A stretch of 64,000 nt of DNA from Epithemia pelagica (GCA_946965045.2 OX337235.1:3357928-3421927), one strand, 5' to 3'; counted from the first letter of the stretch, positions 34,811-45,674 are shown. Translations and numbers: made by a program. The notes: generated from the sequence alone by a model not told the origin.

Positions 34811-36454
34811 TTATTGTCCCAGAAGCCGGGCCTTGATTCTGGGAACATACGGGTCCATGAGGGGCCAAAGCGTAGATCCTTTCCAATCTGAAACATAATT
34901 GTCCAAATCCGCCGAATTTCGATAATGGACCAAAAGACCTTGAGTGGTCGTATTGACCATGTAAACGCGAGGTTTTGTCCAATTCACGGTGAGGCGGGGA
35001 TAGTGCACCACGTAGTGCAGAATCCGATCTGCTTTCATTATCAGTTTGTTGTCTGAATGGTGCTTTCCCGTAAAGCATCGTCGGGCCTCCATGAGAAGGA
35101 TCGTTGGGTCGTACGTTGTGTTGGTTCCATTGCACATGGTGAAAACATGAGGACGAAAGTGCACAGCGTCCAATTCTTCCTCTTGAGGCGATTCCTCGAA
35201 TACCTTATCTAGAAAGGCAACCAAATTCTTTTTAGTTGGTGAATGCACTGGAGCGGGCTCGCTGGAAGCAGTATTCGACAATGACACCATGGAAGAAGGG
35301 GGCGGAGGTACCGAACCCCCCTCGTCTCCGAGATAGATAAACTCGTCCACATCCCAGTCTCCAAAGTAGCGCGTATACGGACCGTAACGATGCAGAGCAC
35401 TCAATTCGGCAGCAAATTGTCCTCGTGCCACGGGCCATCCCTCCGGGTTGAGGCAATAGGGATGAGGAAACCACACATATGTCACAATACCCCGACGAAT
35501 ATAGGGCAAGAGGAGCCTTCGTAACCGGCCAACAACATGTTCCTCTTCATTGTCGTAGACAATAAAGTGTTGGACACCAATCTCCAAGTGATATTCCATC
35601 CATTCCAACAAGTAGCGACCATGATCTTGAAAGACTCCATGTGTGTTATTTCTATCACTGATGTAGTTGCGTACAAAATTAGGGGTCAGAAGTCGGATAA
35701 CCACCAACATGGTCATGCCATACTTTTTGTTTTGTGCATGCCCAAGAGCCAGATGGGTGGGAGTATCAGGCTGGTACCAAAGATTGGAGCAAACTGGAAT
35801 ATCCTTGATACTATCCCTTCCTTCCACTAATGCTGTACTTGCGACCTCGGGCTTTCTGGGAGGACCATTTTCTTCGACTTGAAGTTCATCATGAATGGCA
35901 TAGAGTGAAACTGTCAAATCTGTTGATTGTGATCCCACAGTGGTCACATTCTTGCGCAATTCCATCGGGATGGTGCATCGAAAGGAAAAGGAGGGAGTCC
36001 AGTCATCGCCGTTGGGATGTACGTAGTCACTCCAAACTTTGTGATTACCTGGTTGAAACTCGCATAAGAATCGGACTCGATTCTTGGGTGAATAAAAGAA
36101 CTTTTGATTGTATGATGCATAGCCTGGTTCGCAGCCACTGCTGGCCAGGGCGACAAAGACCACATGCGTTTGCGTGGCATCTTGAAAGACATCTGACAAG
36201 TAGGGCAGTCCGGAATCATTTTGAGGTAGCGGAAAAGATTGAAAGTTACATTGTCGTAGACGCTGTTGAAGAGGAGGACTATTCTCACTGCTTTTACTGA
36301 TTGCATGGCGGTTGGCGACCTCAGCTTCAAGCTCTGCTGCACATTGGTAAAAAAGGCCCAGAAATCCCGTGAGCATAACTTGGGCTATCACAAGTATCGT
36401 GACGACAGACGAGAGTAAGATTTTCCTCTGATTTCCTGCTGTCCAGCTCCTCAT
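34811..36454 (-). CDS. GT92 family glycosyltransferase, block 3
   Basis: Intact 547-residue copy. It differs from block 2 by Thr168 to Lys (LRKNVTT) and Asp197 to Gly (EENGPP), both in the stem-like region before the catalytic core. DWDVDEF and the anchor are unchanged. Confidence 0.88.
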   Translation of the reverse strand: MRSWTAGNQRKILLSSVVTILVIAQVMLTGFLGLFYQCAAELEAEVANRHAISKSSENSPPLQQRLRQCNFQSFPLPQNDSGLPYLSDVFQDATQTHVVFVALASSGCEPGYASYNQKFFYSPKNRVRFLCEFQPGNHKVWSDYVHPNGDDWTPSFSFRCTIPMELRKNVTTVGSQSTDLTVSLYAIHDELQVEENGPPRKPEVASTALVEGRDSIKDIPVCSNLWYQPDTPTHLALGHAQNKKYGMTMLVVIRLLTPNFVRNYISDRNNTHGVFQDHGRYLLEWMEYHLEIGVQHFIVYDNEEEHVVGRLRRLLLPYIRRGIVTYVWFPHPYCLNPEGWPVARGQFAAELSALHRYGPYTRYFGDWDVDEFIYLGDEGGSVPPPPSSMVSLSNTASSEPAPVHSPTKKNLVAFLDKVFEESPQEEELDAVHFRPHVFTMCNGTNTTYDPTILLMEARRCFTGKHHSDNKLIMKADRILHYVVHYPRLTVNWTKPRVYMVNTTTQGLLVHYRNSADLDNYVSDWKGSTLWPLMDPYVPRIKARLLGQ

Positions 36455-36498
36455 TGTTTCAATCGTCTTTATGACAATGTACAAATACCTCGACCGTC

Positions 36499-36814
36499 TA
36501 GCAGAGTGCACTAGATGCTGAGAGGCAGAATTGTGATGTATCAGGAGAGAGGTGAGGGTAATTGGCTCATGATGAAACGATATTCCTACCCAGGTTCGGT
36601 TGCTCGGATGGATCTTGGTTCGACACGAATAAGCCCTATATGGAAGCACATGCTTCCGCGTAGCAGAGTGCACTACCTATTGATGTTGAGAGGCAGAATT
36701 GGTGAGATGAATCAGGAGAGAGGTGAGGGTAACTGGCTCATGATGAAACGATATTCCTACCCAGGTTCGGTTGGTGCTCGGTTCGACATGAATGGAAGCA
36801 CATGCTTCCGCATA
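36499..36814. repeat. Tandem promoter duplication upstream of GT92, block 3
   Basis: Two copies (36499-36660, 36661-36814) with both near-palindromes, unchanged from blocks 1 and 2. 36815-37373 is intergenic with no recognised gene. Confidence 0.85.
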
Positions 36815-37373
36815 GGGCTCGTGCTCCTCCCACCAATGCGAGAAAATACATCACTATCTTCCACCGACCGGGATTCTATGTGGGTGCACCTGGCGCGCAC
36901 AAAGTGCACATGCTCTACCGACGAGATCACAAAACCCAAAACTCTTCTATCCGTACTTTTGATTTTCAATCGCTTCTTCTATTCGTACCAAAAGAAAGAT
37001 TATCCGAGAGTCGCCAGGTAAGCAACGCATCCTCCCGGAAAGGCTATTTTCTCAGGATAGATGAGTCAGAATTTGAAATCAATAGGCCGACTATACCTCT
37101 CAGTCCAAGGCACTCTCTATGGCTAGCACAAGGACTTGCTCCACCGGACTGCCTGCTTTTATCTCGATTGTTCTCGTCGTTTCATTCCATTTGTCAAGAG
37201 CGAGAAATCCCCTATTGCGCGCATCTTCTGGAGAGCGAAGAGGTTAGACTGTTGATGGTGCTATTTGCGCCGAGCGTCACGGATGATCATTCCTTTCAAG
37301 GATACAGTGAGCTCAAGAATCATTTTCTTGGGCCTGTCGTGTTTTTGTTGTTTTTGTGCAAGTAGAGAATGTA

Positions 37374-39308
37374 CTATTGTTCTTCTTGCTGGTGCTGCAG
37401 GAGGAGCTGCTGTTTCTTGTCCTTGTCTTGCTGCAAGAGGTCTTCGGCCCATTGGGGAATGGGCAATCCAAGCAGCACATAATCAATGCACATGTATTCC
37501 AAAACCTTTTGCACTGTATGGGCATTGTAATAGCGTGTCACTCGTGCCGTGGGTCTTGCACTAGTACGTGTCGGCATTGTCTTGGTTGTGTCAGGGTCGT
37601 GGTGACTGTCGTCCATCACCTTTTGTTCCTTGTCCATCCATGCAGTTGTAGATGCCGTTGTTGTTGTATCGGAAAGATTAAAGAGGCGATTCATTAATTC
37701 TACAAAGTGTCGAGTGTTGGTAGAAGAATGACGATCCACAACAATTTGTTTCAATTGATGCAAATCGTCCGTCCCCAGCATACCTAAGAAACGCAAGCAA
37801 AAAGTGTTAGTCATATGGAATTCCCATCGCTATGCATTGAATTTGAGCTCTCGTCCATAATGATACGTACCCACAAAGTCATAGTCGGTCAACAAGTTGC
37901 GAAACAAGCCTTGACAATACAGCGCTTGGGGATAGAAATGAACATTCCAAGACATGGAAAAGACGTCGACGTAGAATTGAAACCACAATGCATGTTTGGC
38001 ACTGTCAAAATCCAAATCACCCGTAATGGCGCGATGATGTTGATTGTATTGTTTCACATTGGGCGGTTGCAATGGTTTGTCATTTTGGTGTTTTGTCTTT
38101 GTTTTGGTTGTCCTTGTTTTATTCATCAAGGGCGGCGGCAAGAGGTTGGTTCGTCCACTGGCATGATGTTCATACCATTGGACTTGATCCGTGGAAGCTC
38201 CAAACAGGAGATTGGGTTGACAATGATGTGCTTGGAAGCGGGTGGCACCGGTACACTTGTCGACAAAGGCCGACAAGAACCGTTCCAAGGGATCGCGCAA
38301 CAAGACGGCACGAGTGACACGACGACGAGTGCCGTTGGTGGTGGATGACGACAATGGCAAGTAACACTGTTTGGCGCGTCGAGTCGTATTCATATTCTTA
38401 GTTGTGGTGGTGGTACCGTTGGTTGGTTGAAAATAGTCCGGATCGTTAAGTTCACATTGCAAGCGTCTCCATCGACTGCTGGATACTTTTTCAATGGCAC
38501 AAAAACGAAGCAACTGGTCGGACTGATTCTTGGTCACGTCATGGTTATCATTGGAATTGGACAAGCGAATCCACAAATCATGAAAGCCGGCATGCAAATC
38601 GGAATAGGGAGACGCATCGCGCATCAAGGTTTGAAACCACCAAGGCCACAATGCGCGAGTGGTGGACGTACCCCGTTCGCGCAAATGACGCAAACACTCT
38701 TCGTATTCGAAACGGTTGGTATCCTCGTCCTTGTTGTTGTTGTTGCTGCTGTTGGATGCATTGATATTTGGACTGGTTTCTGACAATGTTTCATTCGAAG
38801 CTTGTTGTTCCAGACAGGTTTGCAAATGACGATAGGTTTCTTCAAAGGCCGTGGTGACAATTTGCCAGGCCAAGGGTGTCGTTGTGCGATGAATTCGATG
38901 CCACTCCCAGGCTTGTCGTCGTCGTTCGGTCGAGGCACCAGGTACAGTGTCGTCGGACTTTGTGGTACTGTTCCATACGGATGAGGACGATGCGGACCCT
39001 GTGGTTGCCGGTCGAATATTCATCCAGGGGCTCTTGTGGTTTGGTTTCGTTTCGTCCTGGATCATTCCAGGAGTATTGGTAATGAACTCCCTACGACGAC
39101 TCGTATACGAATCGACGAGAGGATGGGATTGTCGCACCAGCATCCAATGTTGAATCACCAAGAGTCCCAAGGAGCATCCCAAGGCAATCGCCAATCCCCA
39201 TACTAGTAGTGTTGGAGAAGATGATGACGACGGCACTCGTTTTGGTCGTGGTACAGCAGGAGACTGTCTTGTGGTGTGGTGGTAGAAATGGTGGTAACTG
39301 GACGACAT
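37374..39308 (-). CDS. Carbohydrate sulfotransferase, block 3
   Basis: Intact, with intron 37784-37870 and ATG at 39308. Substitutions cluster towards the 5' end (Pro to Ser in the SSSSSP tail, and changes near 38796 and 39180). This is where block 3 begins to diverge from the other two blocks. The frame is open much further upstream (to 39725) only because a stop codon is absent; the encoded extension has no counterpart in blocks 1 and 2 and is not part of the protein. Confidence 0.85.
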
Positions 39309-39937
39309 TTGCTTGTTGGTTGGTTTGTTTGTGGCGCAGTAATCGAACGACAAGACGAAACAAGAGAAGAGCTGTCCCCCTCGATGAAAAGGTGCTCCAG
39401 AAGAAAAATAATGCGCGCCAGAGATTTTAATGGTCCCCCGGCGCTTCGTCCAAGACCAAGCGCGCCCAACTCGGTCACATAACAGAGGTGTGACGTCGCC
39501 GATCCGCGAGCGCGAGCGGGTGGAGACCAGACGTTGTGACAGAGGTGCTTCCCATTTTTCTGTAATGGCATCGCCCTGCGTGAGATTTTTTGTTGATGGC
39601 CCATCACCGACCAACCATGTCATGCAGGAATCTAAAAAAAACATGGAAGTGCAAAACACTCTTGGTTTCAATTCCTTGTTGTGTTTGCCGATTGTCGTCT
39701 TCGCTTGCCTACCCGTATTAGACAACTAGAAATTATTGGATTACGTTGTGGACAAAAGGACTCGTCTCGAAATCGGATTCTGTTCCCTTTCCGTCGCACT
39801 CTTCCCAGTGAGGAATCGACTATTTGATCACCGAAATTGACAACGAGAATCTCTGTATCAGAGGATCAGAGAGCGTACAACCAAAGCATCGGTTTCATTC
39901 CTCGCCACAAAGAAGAAGAAAAAGAACCCTGTTCATC
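39309..39937. promoter_or_regulatory. Divergent promoter, block 3 (diverged version)
   Basis: Retains GTCACA-N9-TGTGAC and TGACGTC (39491-39497). From about 39547 it differs strongly from blocks 1 and 2: an insertion reading CTTCCCATTTTTCTGTAATG, and several indels and substitutions up to the SulP ATG. Conservation of the palindromic site against this background strengthens it as a regulatory candidate. Confidence 0.5.
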
Positions 39938-42900
39938 ATGGACCACGAGTCAGTGGGTCGGTCCCCACAAGATTCATCCGCAGAAGAACAGACACCGTTG
40001 TTGTCCTTGTCATCCTCCTTTCCAGGTCGTTCCAATCCTTCCTTGTTACAAAGGAGCCACGACGGTTCTTGGAATGGAACTCAACTGATTCCTCCCCTTC
40101 ATCATACAACTACAAATCCTTCCGGTCTAGAGGGCACAACAACAACCACAACAACATTTGGTGATACGAATACGCTGGCCCCCTTGGAAGGCTACCTTTC
40201 TCATTCGTGGAGAGACGCAATTCACACAAACAAGAAGGAACCTTACGACAAGAGTCTTGTGCAAGACGAGGAAGATTTAGAGCCTGGTGGTGGTCGCCGT
40301 CGTCGACCACGTCTCCGTCCTCGTTCTCCCTCCACCCAGCAGTCCTTCTTCTCGTTGTGGTCGAGTGGTTGTTCCTGGTGCTGGTCGCATTCGCAACGAG
40401 TCAGTCGTGTCTTGATTTATGCTGCCATCAATCTCTTATTGGCTGTGCCCGGCTTGTATGGGTATGCGGCGGTCATTTTCAATCATGCCGTCTTTCGTCC
40501 CTACACCAATGCCTTGGCTAAATTGGTCTTGTGGTCCAGTTTGGTCCATCAAGCTGGATTCCTCTGCTGTTCGAGTTTGAGTGGCTTTGCCATTGGGACG
40601 GTCCAAGATGCCGGATTGGTCTTTTTGTCGCGCATGAGTCATGACATTGCCACGCAAATGACGCTCCGGTACCAACGCGATGACTCCTACTTTGTCCATG
40701 CGCTGGAACCACCACAAGGTCTCTCGACGAACGACACGAATGATAGCAGCAGCAGCAGTAGCATCATACTGGATCAAGCCATTGTTTCGACCACCGTGGT
40801 TCTCTTATCCTTGAGTACGGCCTTGTTGGGTGTTTGTTTGGTCTTGATGGGACATTTTCGACTCGCCCATGGCACTGTTTCCTACTTGCCCATGCCCGTG
40901 GTGGGAGGTTATTTGGCCTTTATTGGATACTTTTGTGTTCAGGCCGGAGTTGCCCTGGCCATTTCCACCCCGCTTGTTACCTTGCGCGATTGGGTGACGC
41001 AAGTCTTGCTCCGGACCGATCATTTGCTACTGGCACTGCCCGCTTGTGTCGCAGGATTGGTCTTGACCTGGGTGGCCCGAACAGGACATGCCACGGGGCA
41101 GGCCAGTCTCTTGCCGGCCTGCATGGTTGCCATTCCCGCCCTCTTTTATGTCATTGTCTTTCTTCATTATCGTTGGACGACTCACGACGCGGACAAGGAG
41201 TCTTCTTCGTCGTCTTCCTTTTTGGATACGGCCCGCACTCATGGTTGGGTCGGACCCGTGGCACCTCCCACACCCGTGTCCGATTTGGTCCAATTGATTC
41301 ATTGGCAATGGATTGATTGGTCCATGATTTCGCACATTGGTGGAACCTGGGTGGGTATGGTCTTGGTCGTTTCCTTTGCCTCCTGTCTCGATGTGGCGGC
41401 CATTGCCATGGATATGGGACGTCCGCTCGATACCAATCGCGAATTGCGGACCGTTGGAATTTGCAATGGTACGTACTGCACGTGGCGACCGTCCCGAAAA
41501 AAGAGTACCACAAAACAAGAGCGATTTCCAAACTTACACCATGAATTATTTCTCCTTGCCGTGCGTCCCATTTCTGCGTTTGAAAACCGAACCATTACAG
41601 TCATGTCCGGTCTGACGGTTGGCTTTACCGGATCGTACATTTTTTCCCAAACCATTTTCACCTACCGGACCGGTGTTCATACCCGGTGGATTGGTATTTG
41701 TATCATGGCCCTGTACCTCTTTTTTGTCCTTTCTCCCCTGAATTTGTTGGAATGGTCACCCCTCTTTTTCTTGGGCAGTACCTTGATTTTCATTGGCTAC
41801 GATCTCTTGTACGAATGGTTGATTGAAATTCGAGACCGCATCTTGTGGTTTGAGTACGCTCTCATTTGGGGTACCTTTGTGGCCATTCAAATCGTGGGTG
41901 TTGATGTCGGAATTTTGGTCGGTGTCGTGTCGGCCATGGTGGAACAGGCCTTGTCCACGGCGCAAACCACCACGGTCCTGTGTGTCCCCAAACGATCCAA
42001 GGCGGTCTGGAGTCGCGAGGAAATGCAACTCTTGCATCGCCATGTCTATCAACAAAATGACAGTACACGACCCATTGTCACGTTGGAATTGATGGGACCA
42101 GTCTTTTTTGGCTCCGCCCTCTATCTCATGGAACGACTCTTGCACGAAGTGGGCCTTTCGACGGCCCTCGACCATGGCAACAACCACAACAACACCAAGG
42201 AAAGGATACAGAGCAACGGAAATGACACAAGGACGGACAATGGGCCATTCAAGGGATCCCCCGCCATTCCCCATAGTCCACGGACGTCGCCGTACTTTGT
42301 GGCGCTCAACAAACGACCGTCCTTGTTTCATCAAGACGTTGCGTCGACCGTCTCCCACGGCCCCAACCATCGCACGACCACTAGTGGCGGCTCGATTCCC
42401 CGGCGCAGTCCTCCCAAATATTGCGTCTTGGATTTGACGCAAGTGTCCAACATGGATGCCTCGTCGGCTCGTTCTTGCTTTGTCCAGTTTGCCAAATTGT
42501 GCAGTCAAGAGGGTATTACGGTCTGTGCCTCGGGTGCTACACCCCGCATTGCCTGGATGCTACGGACGCATCAAGCCGCGTATCCACTCCAAGAGGAAGA
42601 AGAACGAATCAAGGCGACCTTGTGGCACGTGACAAAAACATGCTCGACCACCACCTCCTCCAAATCCTTGCAATCCCCGACGTTCCAACACCCCAAAGTG
42701 GACAAGATTCTCCTATTTCATACCACCCATGAAGCCTTGGAGTTTTGTGAAGCAAGTTTGATTCATGAATTTCAAAGTCAATCCACGTCGTTGTCCCAGA
42801 CTAGTTCAACCGTCATGTCGGCGTCCCTGGGTTCCGGCAAGGATACGACACTCTCTTCCATTCTGGGACGATTTCTCTTGGCCGGTTCCATTGCCACGGG

Positions 42901-43561
42901 CTACTCCCCCGAGGAGCTGCTCATTATTTTACAACGACTCGACAGTCAACGATATCATTCGGAATTGGAGTACCAGGCGGGCGAGAAAATCATGGCCCAA
43001 GATACCCGACCGGAATCCTTTTATGTCGTGCTGGAAGGAGCAGTGGCCAGTGGTGCCGCCACTCCCGAATCCGTTCAACGACATCGACAACCCATTGTGT
43101 CGGGAGCCGGGCCCGTGCACTTGACGCAAAGTTCGAGTTTTACCAATTTGCTGGATGCGCTACCACTGGCATTTGGAGGACGGGGACAGGACGGGGCGGA
43201 ATTCACAGCGACGACGACGACGACCGCAAACCCGACCGGAATACCGCCACCACGCCAACCATTTCATCCCCATGCAGGCAGCTCGGGTGGCGGTAGTAGT
43301 GGCGGTGCGTACCATCCTCCAGTCGTGGTGGGTACTGTTTGGCCCCTGGGAGGTGTCTTTGGATTTACCGATTTGTGGTTGGATCGACCTCGTACCTTTG
43401 GAGCCTTTGCCACGCAAGATCCGACCAGAGTGGCACGCATTACAAGATCGCACATGAATCTACTCCAACAAGAAGATGCTCAACTTTTTGGCTTGCTCCA
43501 TCAAGTGCTGTTGCGCTCGAGTATCTTGGATTTGGCCAATTGCACCTGCCATGGAGTGTAG
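39938..43561 (+). CDS. SulP/SLC26-type anion transporter with STAS and cNMP-binding-like domains (intact copy)
   Basis: The only complete copy: 1163 residues after removal of a 132 bp intron (41469-41600). Splicing restores the family signature NRELRTVGICN-VMSGLTVGFTGSYIFSQTIF. A long cytosolic N-terminus carries E17-Q-T-P-L-L, an ExxxLL acidic-dileucine sorting motif, and a Ser/Arg-rich stretch. The sulfate-transporter membrane domain spans about 185-640. The STAS domain (about 660-840) has DLTQVSNMDASSAR and is split by a low-complexity insert. A cNMP-binding-like domain (about 960-1150) has GEKIMAQDTRPESFYVVLEG and GGVFGFTDLWLD but lacks the usual phosphate-cassette Arg-x-Ala. The architecture matches fungal SulP-CNBD proteins such as yeast Vsb1/YGR125W, a vacuolar protein, so the substrate may not be sulfate. 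The dileucine motif and this relative favour an endomembrane or vacuolar site; plasma-membrane sulfate uptake is the alternative. Confidence 0.85.
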   Translation: MDHESVGRSPQDSSAEEQTPLLSLSSSFPGRSNPSLLQRSHDGSWNGTQLIPPLHHTTTNPSGLEGTTTTTTTFGDTNTLAPLEGYLSHSWRDAIHTNKKEPYDKSLVQDEEDLEPGGGRRRRPRLRPRSPSTQQSFFSLWSSGCSWCWSHSQRVSRVLIYAAINLLLAVPGLYGYAAVIFNHAVFRPYTNALAKLVLWSSLVHQAGFLCCSSLSGFAIGTVQDAGLVFLSRMSHDIATQMTLRYQRDDSYFVHALEPPQGLSTNDTNDSSSSSSIILDQAIVSTTVVLLSLSTALLGVCLVLMGHFRLAHGTVSYLPMPVVGGYLAFIGYFCVQAGVALAISTPLVTLRDWVTQVLLRTDHLLLALPACVAGLVLTWVARTGHATGQASLLPACMVAIPALFYVIVFLHYRWTTHDADKESSSSSSFLDTARTHGWVGPVAPPTPVSDLVQLIHWQWIDWSMISHIGGTWVGMVLVVSFASCLDVAAIAMDMGRPLDTNRELRTVGICNGTYCTWRPSRKKSTTKQERFPNLHHELFLLAVRPISAFENRTITVMSGLTVGFTGSYIFSQTIFTYRTGVHTRWIGICIMALYLFFVLSPLNLLEWSPLFFLGSTLIFIGYDLLYEWLIEIRDRILWFEYALIWGTFVAIQIVGVDVGILVGVVSAMVEQALSTAQTTTVLCVPKRSKAVWSREEMQLLHRHVYQQNDSTRPIVTLELMGPVFFGSALYLMERLLHEVGLSTALDHGNNHNNTKERIQSNGNDTRTDNGPFKGSPAIPHSPRTSPYFVALNKRPSLFHQDVASTVSHGPNHRTTTSGGSIPRRSPPKYCVLDLTQVSNMDASSARSCFVQFAKLCSQEGITVCASGATPRIAWMLRTHQAAYPLQEEEERIKATLWHVTKTCSTTTSSKSLQSPTFQHPKVDKILLFHTTHEALEFCEASLIHEFQSQSTSLSQTSSTVMSASLGSGKDTTLSSILGRFLLAGSIATGYSPEELLIILQRLDSQRYHSELEYQAGEKIMAQDTRPESFYVVLEGAVASGAATPESVQRHRQPIVSGAGPVHLTQSSSFTNLLDALPLAFGGRGQDGAEFTATTTTTANPTGIPPPRQPFHPHAGSSGGGSSGGAYHPPVVVGTVWPLGGVFGFTDLWLDRPRTFGAFATQDPTRVARITRSHMNLLQQEDAQLFGLLHQVLLRSSILDLANCTCHGV

Positions 43562-43661
43562 CAACCTTCCAAAGAACACCAGAACGAAAGAAAAACCTCA
43601 TCAGGATACCGGACAAAAATGGTTTCTTGGCATGTGTATTTTTTGTGTCAATGAAGGGAGC

Positions 43662-43838
43662 TTATTGCAACTCCAGTATGTCCTCCAAGTCCAACAAAAC
43701 AGTTAGTTGTTCATCGAGAACAATGGTTCCCAGAATTGAGGGAAGGGATGTGTAACTTGCCGAAAGAAGTTGAATGTCAAATGCGCGAACAAGGGTTCTT
43801 ATATCTCTTCTTTCATTATAAGACAGTTTCACAGCCAT
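43662..43838 (-). CDS. Small uncharacterised protein, block 3
   Basis: 58-residue frame from ATG 43838, open upstream to 43907. Compared with blocks 1 and 2 it reads KLSYNERRDIRT instead of KLSHHQTRDIRT and DEQLTV instead of DEELTV, and keeps its frame and stop. A run of substitutions without frame loss is the best evidence that this small frame is coding. The other frame at 43816-44184 parallels 11083-11490. 43908-44462 otherwise shows nothing recognised. Confidence 0.45.
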   Translation of the reverse strand: MAVKLSYNERRDIRTLVRAFDIQLLSASYTSLPSILGTIVLDEQLTVLLDLEDILELQ

Positions 43839-44462
43839 GGTTGAGCTGCTGGTAATGATCTGGAACTTGGTGGGCTTGTGGTCTGTAATATTGGCTTGTG
43901 GCCCGGGCTATTATTTGAATCCTTGAGCGAGCAACATATGCACGAACAATCTTCAGGGTTTCTGCCATGCAAGTCTCCGCTTCAGGGTCGAGGAGCTGTT
44001 GAAAAGGCTCTGGATACGGTGTCAGCATCATTGTCTTTGGTTCTCCTTTGTCTGGGCCCAGCGCACAATACCTCCACCAGGAAGTCGTTGCCAGAGTTCT
44101 TCCGTCACAAAGGTCGTCATGAGATAAGGCAATTGAAGACCACTTTCTTGCTCCATGCACAGTGTTGTTTGTGTAGCCCGTCATGCCTTTTCGTTGTCAT
44201 TGTATAGAATGGGCTTGGCTGGTCCCATATAATATGTGTTGCTTGAATCATCCATCCTATGCAAATAGGCTGCTTGTTATGAAAAAGGAGCTTTTCTCGA
44301 GTACTACTCACAGACTACTGGGCCAATTCACATGTAGTTAGATATATTATGGGTCATGCTGTCATAAATGGGTTGGATTCCCTCCGTCTTCTATATCTCA
44401 ATTGTTCACGTTGCGCGCACATTCCGATACAGCATCAAGTCACAGACACAATCATAGTGGAC

Positions 44463-45674
44463 TTATCCCTCTTCTGGTAGAGGTGGTGCACACTCCTCAA
44501 ATGCAATTTCGGTTTCCGCGTAATTGCCATCGACAGTACTGTAGTTACCAGCTTCGTTCAGCGAGATGTCGACGTTCGGTGGTGCAAAAGTGATTGTTGC
44601 AGTACAGGATGCAAGGTACTCTGCGGAAACAAGGTGGAAGTAATCGTTTTCCCAAAAGTTTTGGAGGAGAAACCAAACCTTTGGCTTTCCTGGATCTTCT
44701 GTTTCAACCTTACGCACCCCAAGCAGCACCATTGAGTGGAGAACACGCTGTTTCCCTTTCGATTCTCCAAAGGCACGAAACTCAGCTTCGTCCACTTCTC
44801 TGTCATGTACCACCTCCCTTTCGAAATTGGCCTCGATTGCAAATTGTTGAACCAATGCTGGTTCTTGGGAATGCTCGAACAGTCGGATCACATTTTGAAC
44901 GCCGCAATAAAAGAAATATTCATCCAGTGACTTTTTGCAAATTGGTGCCGGCAAAAGCTGATGAGTGGAGGAAAGGCCAGTAATAGTTTTAAAGAACTCT
45001 TCCGATCCGAGTCCACAAGCTCCCGTTTCAATGTACTTCTTCTTCTTGGCAGGCTCCAAATTCTCGCGGATGAATTGCGATATGTCTAGCATCCGGTGAT
45101 TTGTTGTTTCTTGATCGGCACTTCGAAGGCATTGCAGATAGTGCTGTAGCAGAACACTGGCATGCAAACAACAGATTCCAGACCTCTGTTTACGAATGAC
45201 AAGATAATTCTCGATGGCTTCTTCATCAAAGAAAAGCCATGAGAACTCAATCGATGGAATCTTTACAGCTCCTTCATCCTCCTTGCTTTCCTCGTCCCTT
45301 TTCATAGCTTCAATTTTTTCGACAAAGGTGTCAAACTCCTTTTTAAATGTGGTGGTGTAACGAAGAGTGTCACCATGACCTGGGCTCCAACTGAAATCCT
45401 CTGACATTAGTCGTTTGGCACGATACTGTTTTAAGGCAGTAAGGCCTTCCCAATCCAAACCAAGCTCTGTTACAAATTCTGCTGCCAGTCTTTCGCGCTC
45501 TGCCATGGACATGATTTGTTGATTTGTAGGTGTCCTAGGTGTCTCAGCACTGTGAGGAGTATCGGTGGAGCTTGTGGTGGAAGAGAGGGTGAGCTGGGGC
45601 GTGGGGGGATCGTCCGCAGTGGCAGGAGATTCAAATAATGCCGTATTTATAGAGGCGAGATTGTATGTTGACAT
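44463..45674 (-). CDS. Papain-fold cysteine protease-like protein, block 3
   Basis: Intact 403-residue copy from ATG 45674. It differs from blocks 1 and 2 at about eight positions (for example SLDEYFF for SLGECFF, VDGNYAE for VDGEYAE, EAMKRD for EAIKRD). The putative Cys168/169, His313 and Asn339 remain, while changes fall elsewhere, consistent with purifying selection on the motif residues. Confidence 0.52.
   Translation of the reverse strand: MSTYNLASINTALFESPATADDPPTPQLTLSSTTSSTDTPHSAETPRTPTNQQIMSMAERERLAAEFVTELGLDWEGLTALKQYRAKRLMSEDFSWSPGHGDTLRYTTTFKKEFDTFVEKIEAMKRDEESKEDEGAVKIPSIEFSWLFFDEEAIENYLVIRKQRSGICCLHASVLLQHYLQCLRSADQETTNHRMLDISQFIRENLEPAKKKKYIETGACGLGSEEFFKTITGLSSTHQLLPAPICKKSLDEYFFYCGVQNVIRLFEHSQEPALVQQFAIEANFEREVVHDREVDEAEFRAFGESKGKQRVLHSMVLLGVRKVETEDPGKPKVWFLLQNFWENDYFHLVSAEYLASCTATITFAPPNVDISLNEAGNYSTVDGNYAETEIAFEECAPPLPEEG

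Noticed and set aside
37830-39725. N-terminally extended sulfotransferase in block 3
   Set aside because: The extra 139 codons come from the divergent promoter, are absent from blocks 1 and 2, and precede the conserved ATG and signal anchor.
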